Assembly: GCA_019695175.1 (NCBI GenBank)
Contig: JAIBAM010000002.1
Location: forward strand, 62,001 to 126,000
Reading direction: 5' to 3'
Length of the DNA: 64,000 nt
Source of the DNA: Bdellovibrionales bacterium
GTDB lineage: Bacteria; Bdellovibrionota; Bdellovibrionia; Bdellovibrionales; UBA1609
In this document: positions 35,926 to 46,025 of the stretch, piece after piece
How positions within the stretch are numbered: the first letter of the stretch is position 1
Layout of the letters: the number at the start of each line of letters is the position of its first letter
Translations under genes and position numbers: made by a program
The notes under the pieces: generated by a model
Databases searched by the model: none
Seen by the model: the letters and a program-made list of their open reading frames with translations, nothing else
Told to the model about the DNA's origin: nothing

Positions 35926-36460
35926 TCAAAAGCACCAAGGGCGAGCTATTTGTAGCTTTTTGATTGCTGTTTTTGCATTCACTTCTATTCTTTTTTTGTC
36001 TGGTTGTGCTTTATTCGAAGAAAGGGCCGGACCCAAGCCGGCCTTGGGTCCACAGGAAAGAGTTTACTACTTCCCCATAGAAGATGTTTGGCGCGCCACA
36101 CTCATGGCGTTGCAATCCCCGAACAACTACCCTCTCAGAGTTAATAATATGGATACGGGTCTCATTGAAACCGATCGACTCAAAGGATCGGAAGCTTGGC
36201 AGGCCCCTCACATTACCGTTCCCTATGCAAGTGGCTATTCTTCTCGCTTGATTATACGGGTTATTAAAGGCAGTTTAGGCAGGCGTCCGGCTATCAAAGT
36301 CAACATACGGAAAGATGCGAAGGTGCAAAGGGATTTTTTTTCTGAACCCGAAACAGTCATTTCAGATGGTCTTGAAGAAAAAGTCATTTTGTATCGCATA
36401 GATCGTGAAATTCAAGTGGAGCGAGCCCTTCGCCGCGCCAATTTAAAGAAGAAGAAATAA
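35867..36460 (+). CDS. BamC-like outer-membrane lipoprotein
   Basis: 197 residues. Signal peptide with lipobox LSGC (Cys about 47). The mature part (YYFPIEDVWRATLMALQ...YPLRVNNMDTGLIETD) has the pattern of BamC/NlpB-type and DUF3576-type lipoproteins. Start 35867 has AGGGAG 5 bp upstream and lies inside the previous gene, overlapping it by 59 bp in another frame. A role in outer-membrane assembly is inferred from family resemblance only. Confidence 0.6.
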   Translation: MSVITRPSLMFPETWWRSNSQKHQGRAICSFLIAVFAFTSILFLSGCALFEERAGPKPALGPQERVYYFPIEDVWRATLMALQSPNNYPLRVNNMDTGLIETDRLKGSEAWQAPHITVPYASGYSSRLIIRVIKGSLGRRPAIKVNIRKDAKVQRDFFSEPETVISDGLEEKVILYRIDREIQVERALRRANLKKKK

Positions 36461-36469
36461 AGTTAATTT

Positions 36470-37111
36470 ATGCCAAAAAAAGAAATTGTTAAGCTCATTC
36501 TAGGTTTTCGCCACTTCCGGGAAAAGTTTTATTTAGGCGAGGACACTACCTACACAAAACTCTCAAATCAGGGACAGGTCCCCAAAACTCTCATCATTGG
36601 TTGCTCTGACTCTCGCGTCGACCCTGCGATACTCTCCTCCGCAGGACCAGGTGAAATTTTTGTGGTTAGAAACGTAGCTAACTTAGTTCCACCCTTCGAA
36701 TCCGGCGGAGGATTCCATGGGGTTAGTGCAGCCATTGAATTTGCAGTGGTCAATCTTCAGGTCGAAACTGTTATTGTTTTTGGACACAGGCAATGCGGTG
36801 GAATTAGAGCCCTTCTTTTCCCTGAAGAATGTCATGCCGGTGGTTTTGTCCAACAATGGATGAAGGTGGCCAAGCCTGCCAAGGAAAGAGCGCTTCAAAG
36901 TGAAGAAAGCGGTGACCCAACTCTTTTATGGAAAAAATGTGAATTAGAAAGTCTGCGGACTTCTATTGAAAACCTTCATACTTTTCCTTTTGTCGAGACA
37001 GCCATTAAAAATCGTGGACTCAATCTCATGGGAATTTATTTTGATTTGGAAAAAGGGGAGCTACTTGAACTTGAAGAATCCACCGGGTTATTTACCCCCA
37101 TTCCTCTTTAA
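36470..37111 (+). CDS. can: Beta-class carbonic anhydrase
   Basis: 213 residues. Zinc ligands Cys45, Asp47 (in CSDSRVD), His106 and Cys109 (in GHRQCGG) and the Asp/Arg dyad are intact, as is VRNVANLVPP. It converts CO2 to bicarbonate. Its 3' end overlaps the convergent ferredoxin gene by 24 bp. Confidence 0.95.
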   Translation: MPKKEIVKLILGFRHFREKFYLGEDTTYTKLSNQGQVPKTLIIGCSDSRVDPAILSSAGPGEIFVVRNVANLVPPFESGGGFHGVSAAIEFAVVNLQVETVIVFGHRQCGGIRALLFPEECHAGGFVQQWMKVAKPAKERALQSEESGDPTLLWKKCELESLRTSIENLHTFPFVETAIKNRGLNLMGIYFDLEKGELLELEESTGLFTPIPL

Positions 37112-37831
37112 AAATTGACGCAGAGATTTTTTTTCTTCAGAACCCTCTGATTTTTTAGGGAAACTGTTTGGCGCTTCACTTCGGTTCTTATGCTGGAAAG
37201 ATTCTTTTGTATTAAAAGAAGACCTTTTTTTTTGAGAATTATTAGTTGAGCTCCTGTTACTTGATGAGTTCTTAAGAAAGTTCTGAGGGAAATTTTTATT
37301 TGACGGTTTATTAAATTTTTTTTGATTCTGGTTTGAACTCTTCCCCCCACTACTCCTCTCTGAAGGGTTCAAGTTCTGATGAGCTTCAGGGGTTTGAGTC
37401 TCTCTCGCAGCCTCCACTTCAGCCTGCTTAATCAGGGCTTGATCCTCTTCGATCAAAACATCTCCAATAGAGTTGTAATCTTCGGCTTTTTCCTTATTTG
37501 CTCGAGCTAAGAACTTCTTTGGGACAGAACCCTCTTTGTTTTTTTCCAACTGCTCACTCACATCAATGGTCACGTCACCGAAACAATATAATTGGCAAGA
37601 CAACCGTCTTTGATCAATAAAGTAACCTGTACCAATTAAACTTAATTCTTTGGATGAGGGCGGAGGAACATTATACTCCCCATCCACGATTCGAACCCTG
37701 CACTCTGCACAAGAGGGCATGCCATTACAAACTGAATTTATATTTACATTGTTCTCATGGGCCAATTTCATAACTGATTGATTGGGTTTGATCTCCAGTT
37801 CAACATTAAGAGGTACGAATTTGACTTTCAT
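37088..37831 (-). CDS. [2Fe-2S] ferredoxin with long basic disordered tail
   Basis: 247 residues. Residues 1-95 form a plant/adrenodoxin-type ferredoxin with cluster ligands Cys35, Cys41, Cys44 and Cys79. From about 100 the chain is low-complexity, rich in Asn, Ser, Lys, Arg and Gln, and very probably disordered; basic tails like this often bind nucleic acids or acidic partners. Its start overlaps the tyrS stop by 4 bp, placing it last in fau-rny-tyrS-fdx. The tail is unusual for a ferredoxin. Confidence 0.85.
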   Translation of the reverse strand: MKVKFVPLNVELEIKPNQSVMKLAHENNVNINSVCNGMPSCAECRVRIVDGEYNVPPPSSKELSLIGTGYFIDQRRLSCQLYCFGDVTIDVSEQLEKNKEGSVPKKFLARANKEKAEDYNSIGDVLIEEDQALIKQAEVEAARETQTPEAHQNLNPSERSSGGKSSNQNQKKFNKPSNKNFPQNFLKNSSSNRSSTNNSQKKRSSFNTKESFQHKNRSEAPNSFPKKSEGSEEKKSLRQFLKRNGGK

Positions 37832-39054
37832 ATAACTTTCACCTTGGCAAATTTCTTTTTTCCGGCTTTCAGTATCAATTCTTTGCCCACACTTAATTTT
37901 AGTTTCAATTGGGGATCCACAATTTTTGTTCCATCAATTTCAATGGCACCACCTAAAACCAGTCTTCGCACTTCACTTGTAGAGCTCACAAGTCCTGCTT
38001 GAGTGAAAAGATGTCCCACCCAAATTTCTTCTTTAAAATTCATATTGAGTTGTGGCATTTCATCCGGCAACCCTTTGTCCACAAAAATTCTTTCAAATTC
38101 TTGGTGGGCCATTTGAGCCCCTTCGGTACTATGAAAACGTTCGACCAACTTTTTTGCCAAATCTACTTTAAGACTTCTGGGGTGTAACTTTCCTTCCGCC
38201 ACTTCTTTTTTCATTTGTTCTAACTTTTCCACGGTTTCATCTGTCAGCAATTCGTAGTAACGCCACATCAGTTGGTCTGACACTCTCATTGTTTTACCGA
38301 AAATTTCTCTGGGCGAGTCCTCCAAAGCAATATAATTATCATAACTTTTAGACATTTTTTGCACGCCATCAAGTCCTTCTAAGAGAGGAATCGTGATAAC
38401 CACCTGTGGTTTTTGACCATAGGATTTTTGCAGTTCTCTTCCCACCAAAAGATTAAAACGTTGATCGGTGCCTCCCAATTCCACATCGGCCTTCAAAGCC
38501 ACAGAATCATATCCTTGCAGTAAGGGATATAGAAACTCATGTAATGAGATAGGCTGGTTATTTTTAAATCTTTGGGTAAAGTCCTCCCGTTCCAACATTC
38601 TGGCAACGGTGTATTGACTCTGAAGTTTTAAAAAGTCGCCCGGTTTGAAAGAATTAATCCAGGTAGAATTATAAATAACTTCCGTTTTATTTTGATCTAA
38701 AACCTTAAACACTTGTCGAGCGTAGGTTTGGGCATTTGCTTTGACTTCTTCAGAACTGAGCTGGGGTCGCGTTTCATTCCGACCCGAGGGATCCCCAATC
38801 AATCCAGTAAAATCCCCAATAACAAACAAAACATGATGACCTAATTTCTGGAATTGTCTCATCTTATTTAAGATTACTGTATGACCTAAATGTAAATCGG
38901 GACGCGAAGGGTCAAATCCCGCTTTAATTCTTAACGGCTTATTTTCTAAAAAAGATTGATTTAATTTCTCCCATAATTCTTTTTCTGAAATAACATCGAC
39001 GACACCCTTTTTTAGCTGAGTCAACTGTTCGTTGGGAGGCAAAAAAGACATCAT
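37828..39054 (-). CDS. tyrS: Tyrosyl-tRNA synthetase
   Basis: 408 residues. Class I signatures HLGH (55-58) and KMSKS (about 238) are intact, with [13 protein letters not shown] typical of TyrRS, and a C-terminal S4 RNA-binding domain (about 345-408). Two adjacent ATGs exist (39054, 39051); GAGG spacing favours 39051. The start overlaps the rny stop. It charges tRNA-Tyr. Confidence 0.96.
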   Translation of the reverse strand: MMSFLPPNEQLTQLKKGVVDVISEKELWEKLNQSFLENKPLRIKAGFDPSRPDLHLGHTVILNKMRQFQKLGHHVLFVIGDFTGLIGDPSGRNETRPQLSSEEVKANAQTYARQVFKVLDQNKTEVIYNSTWINSFKPGDFLKLQSQYTVARMLEREDFTQRFKNNQPISLHEFLYPLLQGYDSVALKADVELGGTDQRFNLLVGRELQKSYGQKPQVVITIPLLEGLDGVQKMSKSYDNYIALEDSPREIFGKTMRVSDQLMWRYYELLTDETVEKLEQMKKEVAEGKLHPRSLKVDLAKKLVERFHSTEGAQMAHQEFERIFVDKGLPDEMPQLNMNFKEEIWVGHLFTQAGLVSSTSEVRRLVLGGAIEIDGTKIVDPQLKLKLSVGKELILKAGKKKFAKVKVI

Positions 39055-40631
39055 TACCTCGCATGCTCTACGATACGTGTTTCACGCACCACATTGACTC
39101 GCACCTGGCCAGGATAATTTAGTTCCCGTTCAATTTTACGAGCAATGTCTCGAGAAAGCATAATGGCTTGTTCATCTGTAACTTTACCACTATCAACTAA
39201 AACTCTGATTTCTTTCCCCGCCTGAATAGCATAACTGTGAGCCACACCATCAAAACTATTCGCTACGGATTCTAAATCTGCTAAACGACGGACATAAGCC
39301 TCGACATTTTGTCTTCTGGCACCCGGACGCGAGCGAGCCAAATTAAAAGCAGATTGAACGAGATGGGCGGTTATGGTTTGCGCTGGGACCTCCCCGGTAT
39401 GACTGCGAATGGCGTGGCAAACATCCTCTTTTTCCCCATGTTTACGGGCAAATTCAGCTCCCACCTGAGCGTAACTTCCCTCATAGGAATGATCCAATCC
39501 TCGTCCAATCGCATGAAGGAGACCCGCCCTTTTGCCCAATTTACTATCAGCCCCAATTTCATCCGCTAAAAGACCCACAATATGGGCGACCTCTAAACTA
39601 CTTGTTAGAAGGTTTTGTCCTTCACTTTGACGATACCGTAGACCACCCAATATATTTATAATATTTGGATTTAATCCGTGAACACCCACATCAAAAGCCG
39701 CTTTTTCCCCATCATCCTTCATCGTAGACATAATCTCTGACTTTACTTTATCCACAACCTCTTCGATACGCGCGGGATGAACTCTGCCATCTTCAATCAA
39801 TTTTGCTAAGGAACGTCGAGCAATTTCTCGACGTACAGGGTCAAAGCTAGAAATAATCACTGTTTCTGGAGTCTCATCAATAATCAAATCCACACCACAA
39901 GCAGCTTCCAGAGCTCGAATATTGCGACCTTCCCGACCAATGATTTTTCCCTTCATTTCATCACCGGTAAGAGGAATAGTTGAAACTGTTCTCTCAGTGG
40001 TGACCTCCGAGGCATAACGAGAAATGGCAATCGAAAGCACTCTTTTGGCTCTCTTATCCGCCTCTTGAAGAGCCTCTTCTTCAATTTTCTGCAGTTTTAA
40101 TGCAGCCTCACTCCGCACCGTATCAGCTAGTGTTTGCATTAATTCTGCCTTAGCCTGTCCCGTCGTCATATTAGAAACAGATTGGAGTTTAGACTCCAAC
40201 TCTTCCAACTGCATTTTAGTTTTTTCATCCATTTCTTTAAGTCTTTTTTCTGAAACAGACAGTCGTTGGGTCTGTAGGTCTAAATCCTTAATCTTTCCCT
40301 GCAAAACATCGTCTTTACGTTTATAGTCTCTTTCCAACCTCACTTCTTTTTCTTTGAGAACAAGCTCGGTATTTTGCATTTTTTGTTTTTCTTTACGGAG
40401 TTCATTTTCCAGGTTTTTTCGTGCTCTAGTTTCAAAGTCCTTGGCCCTAAATTCTGCGTCTTTTTCAATTTTTATAACCTGGCTCTTCGCTCGTGCTATA
40501 ATCTTTTCAGCATCTTTTTGAGCTGCATTTCGAACCTTTTCATCTAGCATTCTTCGATAAAATAAAAACCCAAGAGCTCCAATCCCACCACCAGCCATTA
40601 CACTTAATACTGTCAATACAATCGGTGACAT
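39054..40631 (-). CDS. rny: RNase Y homologue with a degenerate HD active site
   Basis: 525 residues with the full RNase Y layout: N-terminal membrane helix (about 5-25), long coiled coil (about 30-205), KH domain with [11 protein letters not shown] (about 232-242), then the HD region (about 335-430) and the usual C-terminal [11 protein letters not shown]. The family residues that hold the catalytic metals are largely replaced: the HS(x)EVA His is Ser344 (TSSLEVA), the HD pair is His373-Ala374 (LLHAIGR), EGSH is EGSY (Tyr387), SHHGD is SHTGE (Thr412), and the Asp of AADALS is Phe429. Nuclease activity by the known mechanism looks lost; RNA binding and membrane scaffolding may remain. Operon with fau, tyrS and ferredoxin. 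Confidence 0.88.
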   Translation of the reverse strand: MSPIVLTVLSVMAGGGIGALGFLFYRRMLDEKVRNAAQKDAEKIIARAKSQVIKIEKDAEFRAKDFETRARKNLENELRKEKQKMQNTELVLKEKEVRLERDYKRKDDVLQGKIKDLDLQTQRLSVSEKRLKEMDEKTKMQLEELESKLQSVSNMTTGQAKAELMQTLADTVRSEAALKLQKIEEEALQEADKRAKRVLSIAISRYASEVTTERTVSTIPLTGDEMKGKIIGREGRNIRALEAACGVDLIIDETPETVIISSFDPVRREIARRSLAKLIEDGRVHPARIEEVVDKVKSEIMSTMKDDGEKAAFDVGVHGLNPNIINILGGLRYRQSEGQNLLTSSLEVAHIVGLLADEIGADSKLGKRAGLLHAIGRGLDHSYEGSYAQVGAEFARKHGEKEDVCHAIRSHTGEVPAQTITAHLVQSAFNLARSRPGARRQNVEAYVRRLADLESVANSFDGVAHSYAIQAGKEIRVLVDSGKVTDEQAIMLSRDIARKIERELNYPGQVRVNVVRETRIVEHAR

Positions 40632-40634
40632 GAC

Positions 40635-41255
40635 TTATCCTTTCACCTTAATGATAAATTGATTTGTAATAATTAGGTCCATGGCAACATCATGGGGTTC
40701 ACAAGGCAAAAACTCCTCGAGAACTTGAACGGCATAAGCCAGACCTATTTTTTTTCCTTTAAACTGTGCTAAAGCACGATCGTAAAAACCTTGACCTCGA
40801 CCTAAACGAATACCCCTGCGATCAAATGCCACCCCGGGAACTAAAATGACCTGACATTGTTGTAAATCAACGGCCTTTGCTAAATTCACATTGGGTTCTA
40901 AAAACCCCCAATTACTTTTTTGCCAGGCTGTTTCTGACTCTGGTTCAAAAAATTCCAAACTCTGACCCCTTATCACAGGATACACCCGGTGCAGATTTTT
41001 CATTTGACTTAATTCCGCATAACAATCTGGTTCATCTGATAAGGCCCGATAATGGGCTAAAAAATGGGGCGGATGGATCTCAAAAAAATGCTGAAGAAGA
41101 ACTGACTTCAATTGGCGGCCTAGTTCCTGATCCGCAAGAGTCTTGGCATGGGGTGAAGACGCAAAAAAAGCCTCTAACTTTTCACCATTCTGTTTTCGCA
41201 GCAATGCTTTATTTGAAAACTCACTGTCTTTCACTTTTGGCCAAGGATTCCTCAC
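40635..41255 (-). CDS. fau: 5-formyltetrahydrofolate cyclo-ligase
   Basis: 206 residues from GTG 41255, which has GGAG 8 bp upstream; an ATG at 41321 would add a hydrophobic stretch foreign to the family. The C-terminal signature VILVPGVAFDRRGIRLGRGQGFYDRAL and the ending PCEPHDVAMDLIITNQ identify the family. It converts 5-formyl-THF to methenyl-THF. Only 3 bp separate it from rny. Confidence 0.85.
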   Translation of the reverse strand: MRNPWPKVKDSEFSNKALLRKQNGEKLEAFFASSPHAKTLADQELGRQLKSVLLQHFFEIHPPHFLAHYRALSDEPDCYAELSQMKNLHRVYPVIRGQSLEFFEPESETAWQKSNWGFLEPNVNLAKAVDLQQCQVILVPGVAFDRRGIRLGRGQGFYDRALAQFKGKKIGLAYAVQVLEEFLPCEPHDVAMDLIITNQFIIKVKG

Positions 41256-41656
41256 AAAAAACACTCCAATAACCCACTCTTCACAGATTAACAAAATTAG
41301 TAGACCAAAAAACGACACCACTTTTCCGTGGCCATCGTTTGATCAAAATCTACCCTAAAATTACTTTCCTGGCTTAGAAGGTTGGTGGAAGCAAAAAAAA
41401 CAGCAAGCTACCGCACAAAAATGAAATAAGAAAATCCTCAATCCGATTGTTTTTAATCACTATTGATACCTAAAAAATGACCTATTTCTTGGTTAAGATT
41501 ATCTAAAATACGTTTCAAACCCAAATGTCTTTATGTAAAAATATAATTAATCTTTTAACTTTCTTATTAATCCAGCCTACCTAAACCAGCGTAATATTTC
41601 ATTATTAGTTTATAAGATGGTGGGGGTCAAATTACCCCCCTTGATGGGGCAGTGTA
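41256..41656. other. Intergenic region
   Basis: About 400 bp upstream of fau and downstream of the Na/Pi cotransporter. A hairpin GGTGGGGGT...ACCCCCC near 41619-41640 may end the cotransporter transcript. I looked for 6S RNA, which is often beside fau homologues, and could not support it. Confidence 0.5.
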
Positions 41657-43312
41657 TCAGTTGCTTTTTCCCAGTGTCGGGTCAGAAGAACTAACATCGT
41701 TTAAATCCTGACCTTCTTTGACCAAAGTATAGACATGGTTAGAAAGCAATCCCGCCAAACGACGATACTCCCCCAAAACATCCATGTGAATGGATGAAGT
41801 CACAATTGTTTCTGGCCGCCCTTTAACCAGTCTAGAAATATGGCTTTCACGAAATTTTTTCTCCAATCGCCGGATATTTCTTTTGTGGAAAAGCACCTTT
41901 CGAGCCAGTTCATTATCTTGTCTTTGAAAACAACTCAGACTTAAAGTAGCAACTTGAACCGTTGCCATGTGAATTTCTTCCAATTCCCGCCACCCCTCCA
42001 CACTAAAGTCCACTCTCATGGCGTGTTTTTTACTAGCCAAATCCAGTAACATATTGTCAATCACATCTGCAGCCCCTTCTAGATCTGTGGAATAACTCAT
42101 GAGGTGAATCATAGCCAACTGGAGAGGAGAAGGAGCCTCTTCCAAGTGTTGTGCCAAATATAAATTAATTTCGCGATTGAGTAAATCCACCCGATCATCG
42201 CGCAGCCGAATGCTTTCCACCAAATCGGGATCATCACGACGAAATACTTTTAATGAATCCTCAATCATTGATTGCACCACATCTGCCATCCGCATCACTT
42301 CTCTTTCTGCGTGAGCCAGTACAACGGATGGGGATTCCCAGTCTCCTTTATGTATGTACCTAACTGAATACTCCTTTTCAGACTCGTTGGGGGGAAACAG
42401 CTTGGCAACTAAATTAGCCCCTTGCTTAATAAAAGGGTAATACAGCACCGCCGCCAATAAATTATAAGCCGTATGAATATTGGCGATGTCTCGACCCACA
42501 TTGGCTGTTTGAAAGTAGCTTGATAAAAAATGGGCGAAAGGAAAAAAGAGTAAGACCGAGGTTAACTTATAAAAACAATGGGCCCAAGCCACTTGACGAC
42601 CAATGAAATTCCCACCAATGGAGGCCACCAAAGCGGTCGCTGTCGTCCCAACATTGGCTCCAAAAACCCAATAAACGGTCTCGTCGAGAGTGATTAATCC
42701 AGCGGAAGCTAAAGACATGGCAAATCCAATTGTGATTGCGCTGGACTGTAATAAGGCTGTGATGATGGCTGTTAGCACGAGACAGTAAAATGGATTTGCA
42801 CTCATTGATGATAACAGACTTCCAAAACTTTCAATATGTCGAAGCTCATTGGTCCCTGCAGCAATCAGTTCCATGCCCCAAAAGATCAAACCAAAACCCA
42901 TACCCACCGCCATAGCGTGGGTTAAAGTGCGACTTCGCGAAAGAAAATAAACTAAAAAACTAAAAGCAAATAGAGGCAATCCGTATTGAGCCACATTAAA
43001 GCTGATAATTTGGACGGTAAAAGTGCTCCCAATGGCTGTCCCCAAAATCACACTCATCACTTGCGGTAAAGTGACGACCCTTGCAGAACCCAACCCGACC
43101 AACATGGAAGTCACTGCACCAGAACTTTGTAAAATAACGGTGAGGACCATGCCAAGAAACACTCCCCAAATAGGCTGTTTAGCGAGTGTGGTGATAATGT
43201 CTCTAATTCGATTGGCTGCAAGTTTTTCCAAATGGTCAGAAGCCAGTGACATGCCATACATAAAGATGGAAACACCAGCGATTGTAATAATTAAGGAAGA
43301 ATGTTCTGCCAC
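41657..43312 (-). CDS. Na+/phosphate cotransporter, NptA/PhoU-domain type
   Basis: 551 residues: about eight membrane helices in two inverted repeats, each with a QSS motif (TVILQSSGAVTSM and TALLQSSAITIGF), followed by GANVGTTATAL. A cytoplasmic PhoU-like helical domain occupies about 330-540. This matches the Na/Pi-II (NptA, YjbB) family; phosphate uptake or export. It complements the high-affinity Pst system elsewhere in the window. Confidence 0.9.
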   Translation of the reverse strand: MAEHSSLIITIAGVSIFMYGMSLASDHLEKLAANRIRDIITTLAKQPIWGVFLGMVLTVILQSSGAVTSMLVGLGSARVVTLPQVMSVILGTAIGSTFTVQIISFNVAQYGLPLFAFSFLVYFLSRSRTLTHAMAVGMGFGLIFWGMELIAAGTNELRHIESFGSLLSSMSANPFYCLVLTAIITALLQSSAITIGFAMSLASAGLITLDETVYWVFGANVGTTATALVASIGGNFIGRQVAWAHCFYKLTSVLLFFPFAHFLSSYFQTANVGRDIANIHTAYNLLAAVLYYPFIKQGANLVAKLFPPNESEKEYSVRYIHKGDWESPSVVLAHAEREVMRMADVVQSMIEDSLKVFRRDDPDLVESIRLRDDRVDLLNREINLYLAQHLEEAPSPLQLAMIHLMSYSTDLEGAADVIDNMLLDLASKKHAMRVDFSVEGWRELEEIHMATVQVATLSLSCFQRQDNELARKVLFHKRNIRRLEKKFRESHISRLVKGRPETIVTSSIHMDVLGEYRRLAGLLSNHVYTLVKEGQDLNDVSSSDPTLGKSN

Positions 43313-43393
43313 TAATAGTTCTTTTTATTAATTATGGATGTTCTATAAAAACCATGACGCCCTACAACGATTCTCCAAGTAATTATGACGACT

Positions 43394-44581
43394 CTATATT
43401 ATGGCGTCTACAAATTCTTTTGGATTAAACTCCCTTAAGTCCTCAATTCCTTCACCCACACCGATCCAACGGGGCGTAAGTCCCAACTCCACAGCTAAGG
43501 ATAATGCAACACCACCTTTTGCTGTACCGTCCATTTTAGTTAGAACAACATCGCTCAGATGTAGCGCCTGATGAAATTCACGAGCCTGGACAATCGCATT
43601 TTGACCTGAATTGGCATCTAAAACTAAAATCGTTTGGTGGGGAGCTTGTCCATCTAATTTGGCTAAAACTCTTTTTACCTTTTTCAATTCTTCCATCAGA
43701 TTTTTCTGAGTGTGCAATCTTCCTGCCGTATCTATGATCACCACATCAAAATTTTGGCTGCGCCCCTTTTCTAAAGCCGAAAAAGCAACCGCTGCGGGGT
43801 CTTCAACCCCAGTCGGAGCAAAAATCTCAACTTGAGCTCGATCAGACCAGACTTTAAGTTGGTCACCAGCCGCTGCACGAAAAGTATCCCCAGCTGCAAT
43901 CAATATCTTTTTACCAGATTGAGCCAACTGGTAAGCCAATTTACCGATGGAGGTTGTTTTTCCTGCCCCGTTCACTCCAACCACTAAGATAACTTCTGTT
44001 GTTCTTTTTTCCCCTTCCACAGACGAGCTTTCTGCAGCCAACTCCTTCTTGTTATTTTCAAACGCAGGTTTTGCTTGTGAAAAAATATGCATCATTTCAT
44101 TGCGTAGAGCGGCCCTAACAGTTTCAGCGGGATCACCTGGCATATTTTGGAACTGGTTTTCAATAACACGCAAAAGTTTTTCTACTGTGGCCACTCCCAA
44201 ATCACTGGTAAATAAAATTTCTTCCACTTCATCTTTGATTTGATCGGGAACACGTTTTGACTGCAGTGCTCTTTTAATTCGACCCCAGAATCCCTGACGT
44301 GTTGATTGCAAGGCTCCATTAAGTGTGTCTGCAGATTTTTCAATTGTAGTCTGGGCCGTGACAGCAGGTCTAACTTCAGCAGAGGAATCCCCTGGGTTCT
44401 TTTGCGGTGACTCAACAGTCACCGGATCCAATTCGCTTTTTTGGGAAAGCTTATCTTTTTCTAATTTTTCCTCTGGTGTGGAAAAACCATAACGAGCAAA
44501 ATAATAGGCAATCGTACCAACGATCCCTAAAATGACCGACCCGCCCAACAATAAAGTTAGAAAAAAATCATTACCTTCCAT
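43394..44581 (-). CDS. ftsY: Signal recognition particle receptor FtsY
   Basis: 395 residues. N-terminal membrane helix (about 8-27), an acidic linker, then the NG GTPase domain: GVNGAGKTTSIGKLA, DTFRAAAGDQL, DTAGRLHTQ, TKMDGTAKGG and GVGEGIEDLREF. An intrinsic membrane anchor is less usual than the peripheral form of E. coli but is known in other bacteria. It docks ribosome-SRP complexes to the membrane. 6 bp downstream of ald. Confidence 0.96.
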   Translation of the reverse strand: MEGNDFFLTLLLGGSVILGIVGTIAYYFARYGFSTPEEKLEKDKLSQKSELDPVTVESPQKNPGDSSAEVRPAVTAQTTIEKSADTLNGALQSTRQGFWGRIKRALQSKRVPDQIKDEVEEILFTSDLGVATVEKLLRVIENQFQNMPGDPAETVRAALRNEMMHIFSQAKPAFENNKKELAAESSSVEGEKRTTEVILVVGVNGAGKTTSIGKLAYQLAQSGKKILIAAGDTFRAAAGDQLKVWSDRAQVEIFAPTGVEDPAAVAFSALEKGRSQNFDVVIIDTAGRLHTQKNLMEELKKVKRVLAKLDGQAPHQTILVLDANSGQNAIVQAREFHQALHLSDVVLTKMDGTAKGGVALSLAVELGLTPRWIGVGEGIEDLREFNPKEFVDAII

Positions 44582-44587
44582 TGAGCC

Positions 44588-45697
44588 CTATATTTTTAAA
44601 GGTCTATATTCCATACCTAGATCGCGAGCCACTGGTTCGTAAGCCACATAACCACCATACACATTGACCCCTTTGAACAGAGCACGATCCTTGGCCACAG
44701 CTTCTTCCACACCCACTTCCGCTAACATGGAAAGATATTTAAAGGTGGCATTTGTCAAAGCATAGGTTGAGGTACGAGAGACCACTCCAGGCATATTGGG
44801 AACACAATAGTGAATCACTCCGTCCACTTCAAAAGTGGGATGAGTGTGTGAAGTGGGCTTGCAGGTCTCAATACATCCCCCCTGATCCACAGCAACATCA
44901 ACAACCACACTTCCTTTGCTCATGGCTTGTATCATTTTACGAGAAACCAACGTAGGCGCTTTATGACCTGTAACCAAAACAGCACCAATAACTAAATCAG
45001 CCGTGGTCACAACTCTTTCAATATTTTGCATATTTGAATAAAGAGTGCGAATGCGTCCTTGAAAAATATGATCCAAATATTCCAAACGCGCACGATTCAC
45101 ATCAAGAACTGTTACATCAGCTCCTAAACCAACCGCCATTTTTGCAGAGTTCACTCCAACAACCCCGCCCCCGACAACAACAACCTCAGCACGATCCACT
45201 CCAGTAACACCACCGAGTAAAATTCCCTTTCCACCATGGTCTCTTTGTAAGTAAGAAGCCCCAATTTGGGTGGCCATACGACCAGCCACTTCGCTCATTG
45301 GGGTTAAAAGTGGCAAAGTCCTATCCGGCAATTCAATGGTTTCATAAGCAATCGCTTTTACTTTTCTTTCACACAAAACTTTAGTGAGCTTGGGTTCGGC
45401 TGCAAGATGTAAATAAGTGTAGAGAATTTGGTTTTCCCTAAGCAAATCATATTCATCTGGCAACGGCTCCTTCACTTTTACAATCAATGCACTTCGTGAA
45501 TAAACTTCTGCCTTTGTGGGTAAAATTTTGGCCCCAGCCCTCTCGTAATCTTCATTGGAGATACCACTTCCCAAACCAGCATCTAACTCAACAAAAACAG
45601 TATGTCCTTCTGCAACCAGTTGACGAACGCCGGCCTCAGTGAGACCCACTCGGTTTTCACTAATTTTGATTTCCTTAGGCACTCCAATTGTCGTCAT
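44588..45697 (-). CDS. ald: Alanine dehydrogenase
   Basis: 369 residues from Met 45697 (AAGGG 9 bp upstream); the frame extends to 45757 without support. Motifs [57 protein letters not shown] (NAD-binding Rossmann) and [16 protein letters not shown] are typical. It interconverts alanine with pyruvate and ammonia, useful for growth on amino acids. Confidence 0.96.
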   Translation of the reverse strand: MTTIGVPKEIKISENRVGLTEAGVRQLVAEGHTVFVELDAGLGSGISNEDYERAGAKILPTKAEVYSRSALIVKVKEPLPDEYDLLRENQILYTYLHLAAEPKLTKVLCERKVKAIAYETIELPDRTLPLLTPMSEVAGRMATQIGASYLQRDHGGKGILLGGVTGVDRAEVVVVGGGVVGVNSAKMAVGLGADVTVLDVNRARLEYLDHIFQGRIRTLYSNMQNIERVVTTADLVIGAVLVTGHKAPTLVSRKMIQAMSKGSVVVDVAVDQGGCIETCKPTSHTHPTFEVDGVIHYCVPNMPGVVSRTSTYALTNATFKYLSMLAEVGVEEAVAKDRALFKGVNVYGGYVAYEPVARDLGMEYRPLKI

Positions 45698-46025
45698 AAT
45701 ATAATACCCTTCTTTATATGGTTTATTACGAATTATATTTATTATAAAAAAAGACAAGGTATGCTTCTATAGCGAGAACCCTCTTCCGTCAATTGATGAT
45801 ATTTCTTGTGAAGGAACGGTCCGGCTCAGTTTATGCCCATTTCAATATTGAGATCAAATCAGTAGAAAGCGCAAAATTGATTTTAATAACTTTTAACAAA
45901 AAATCATTAAATCATTTTCAATTCCTGCAGAACTTCGGATAAACTTTTAGAAGGACTGACTCTACCTAAAAAAACAAGAAAAACGTCATAAAACCAATTT
46001 GTATCTTCAACAAGGAGCTCCTAAG
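45698..46025. other. Intergenic, divergent promoters
   Basis: 328 bp between ald and the divergently transcribed outer-membrane protein gene. AT-rich; both promoters should lie here. No RNA gene or repeat recognised. Confidence 0.5.

Noticed and set aside
41256-41656. 6S RNA next to fau
   Set aside because: I could not form the long closing helix or central bubble on either strand.
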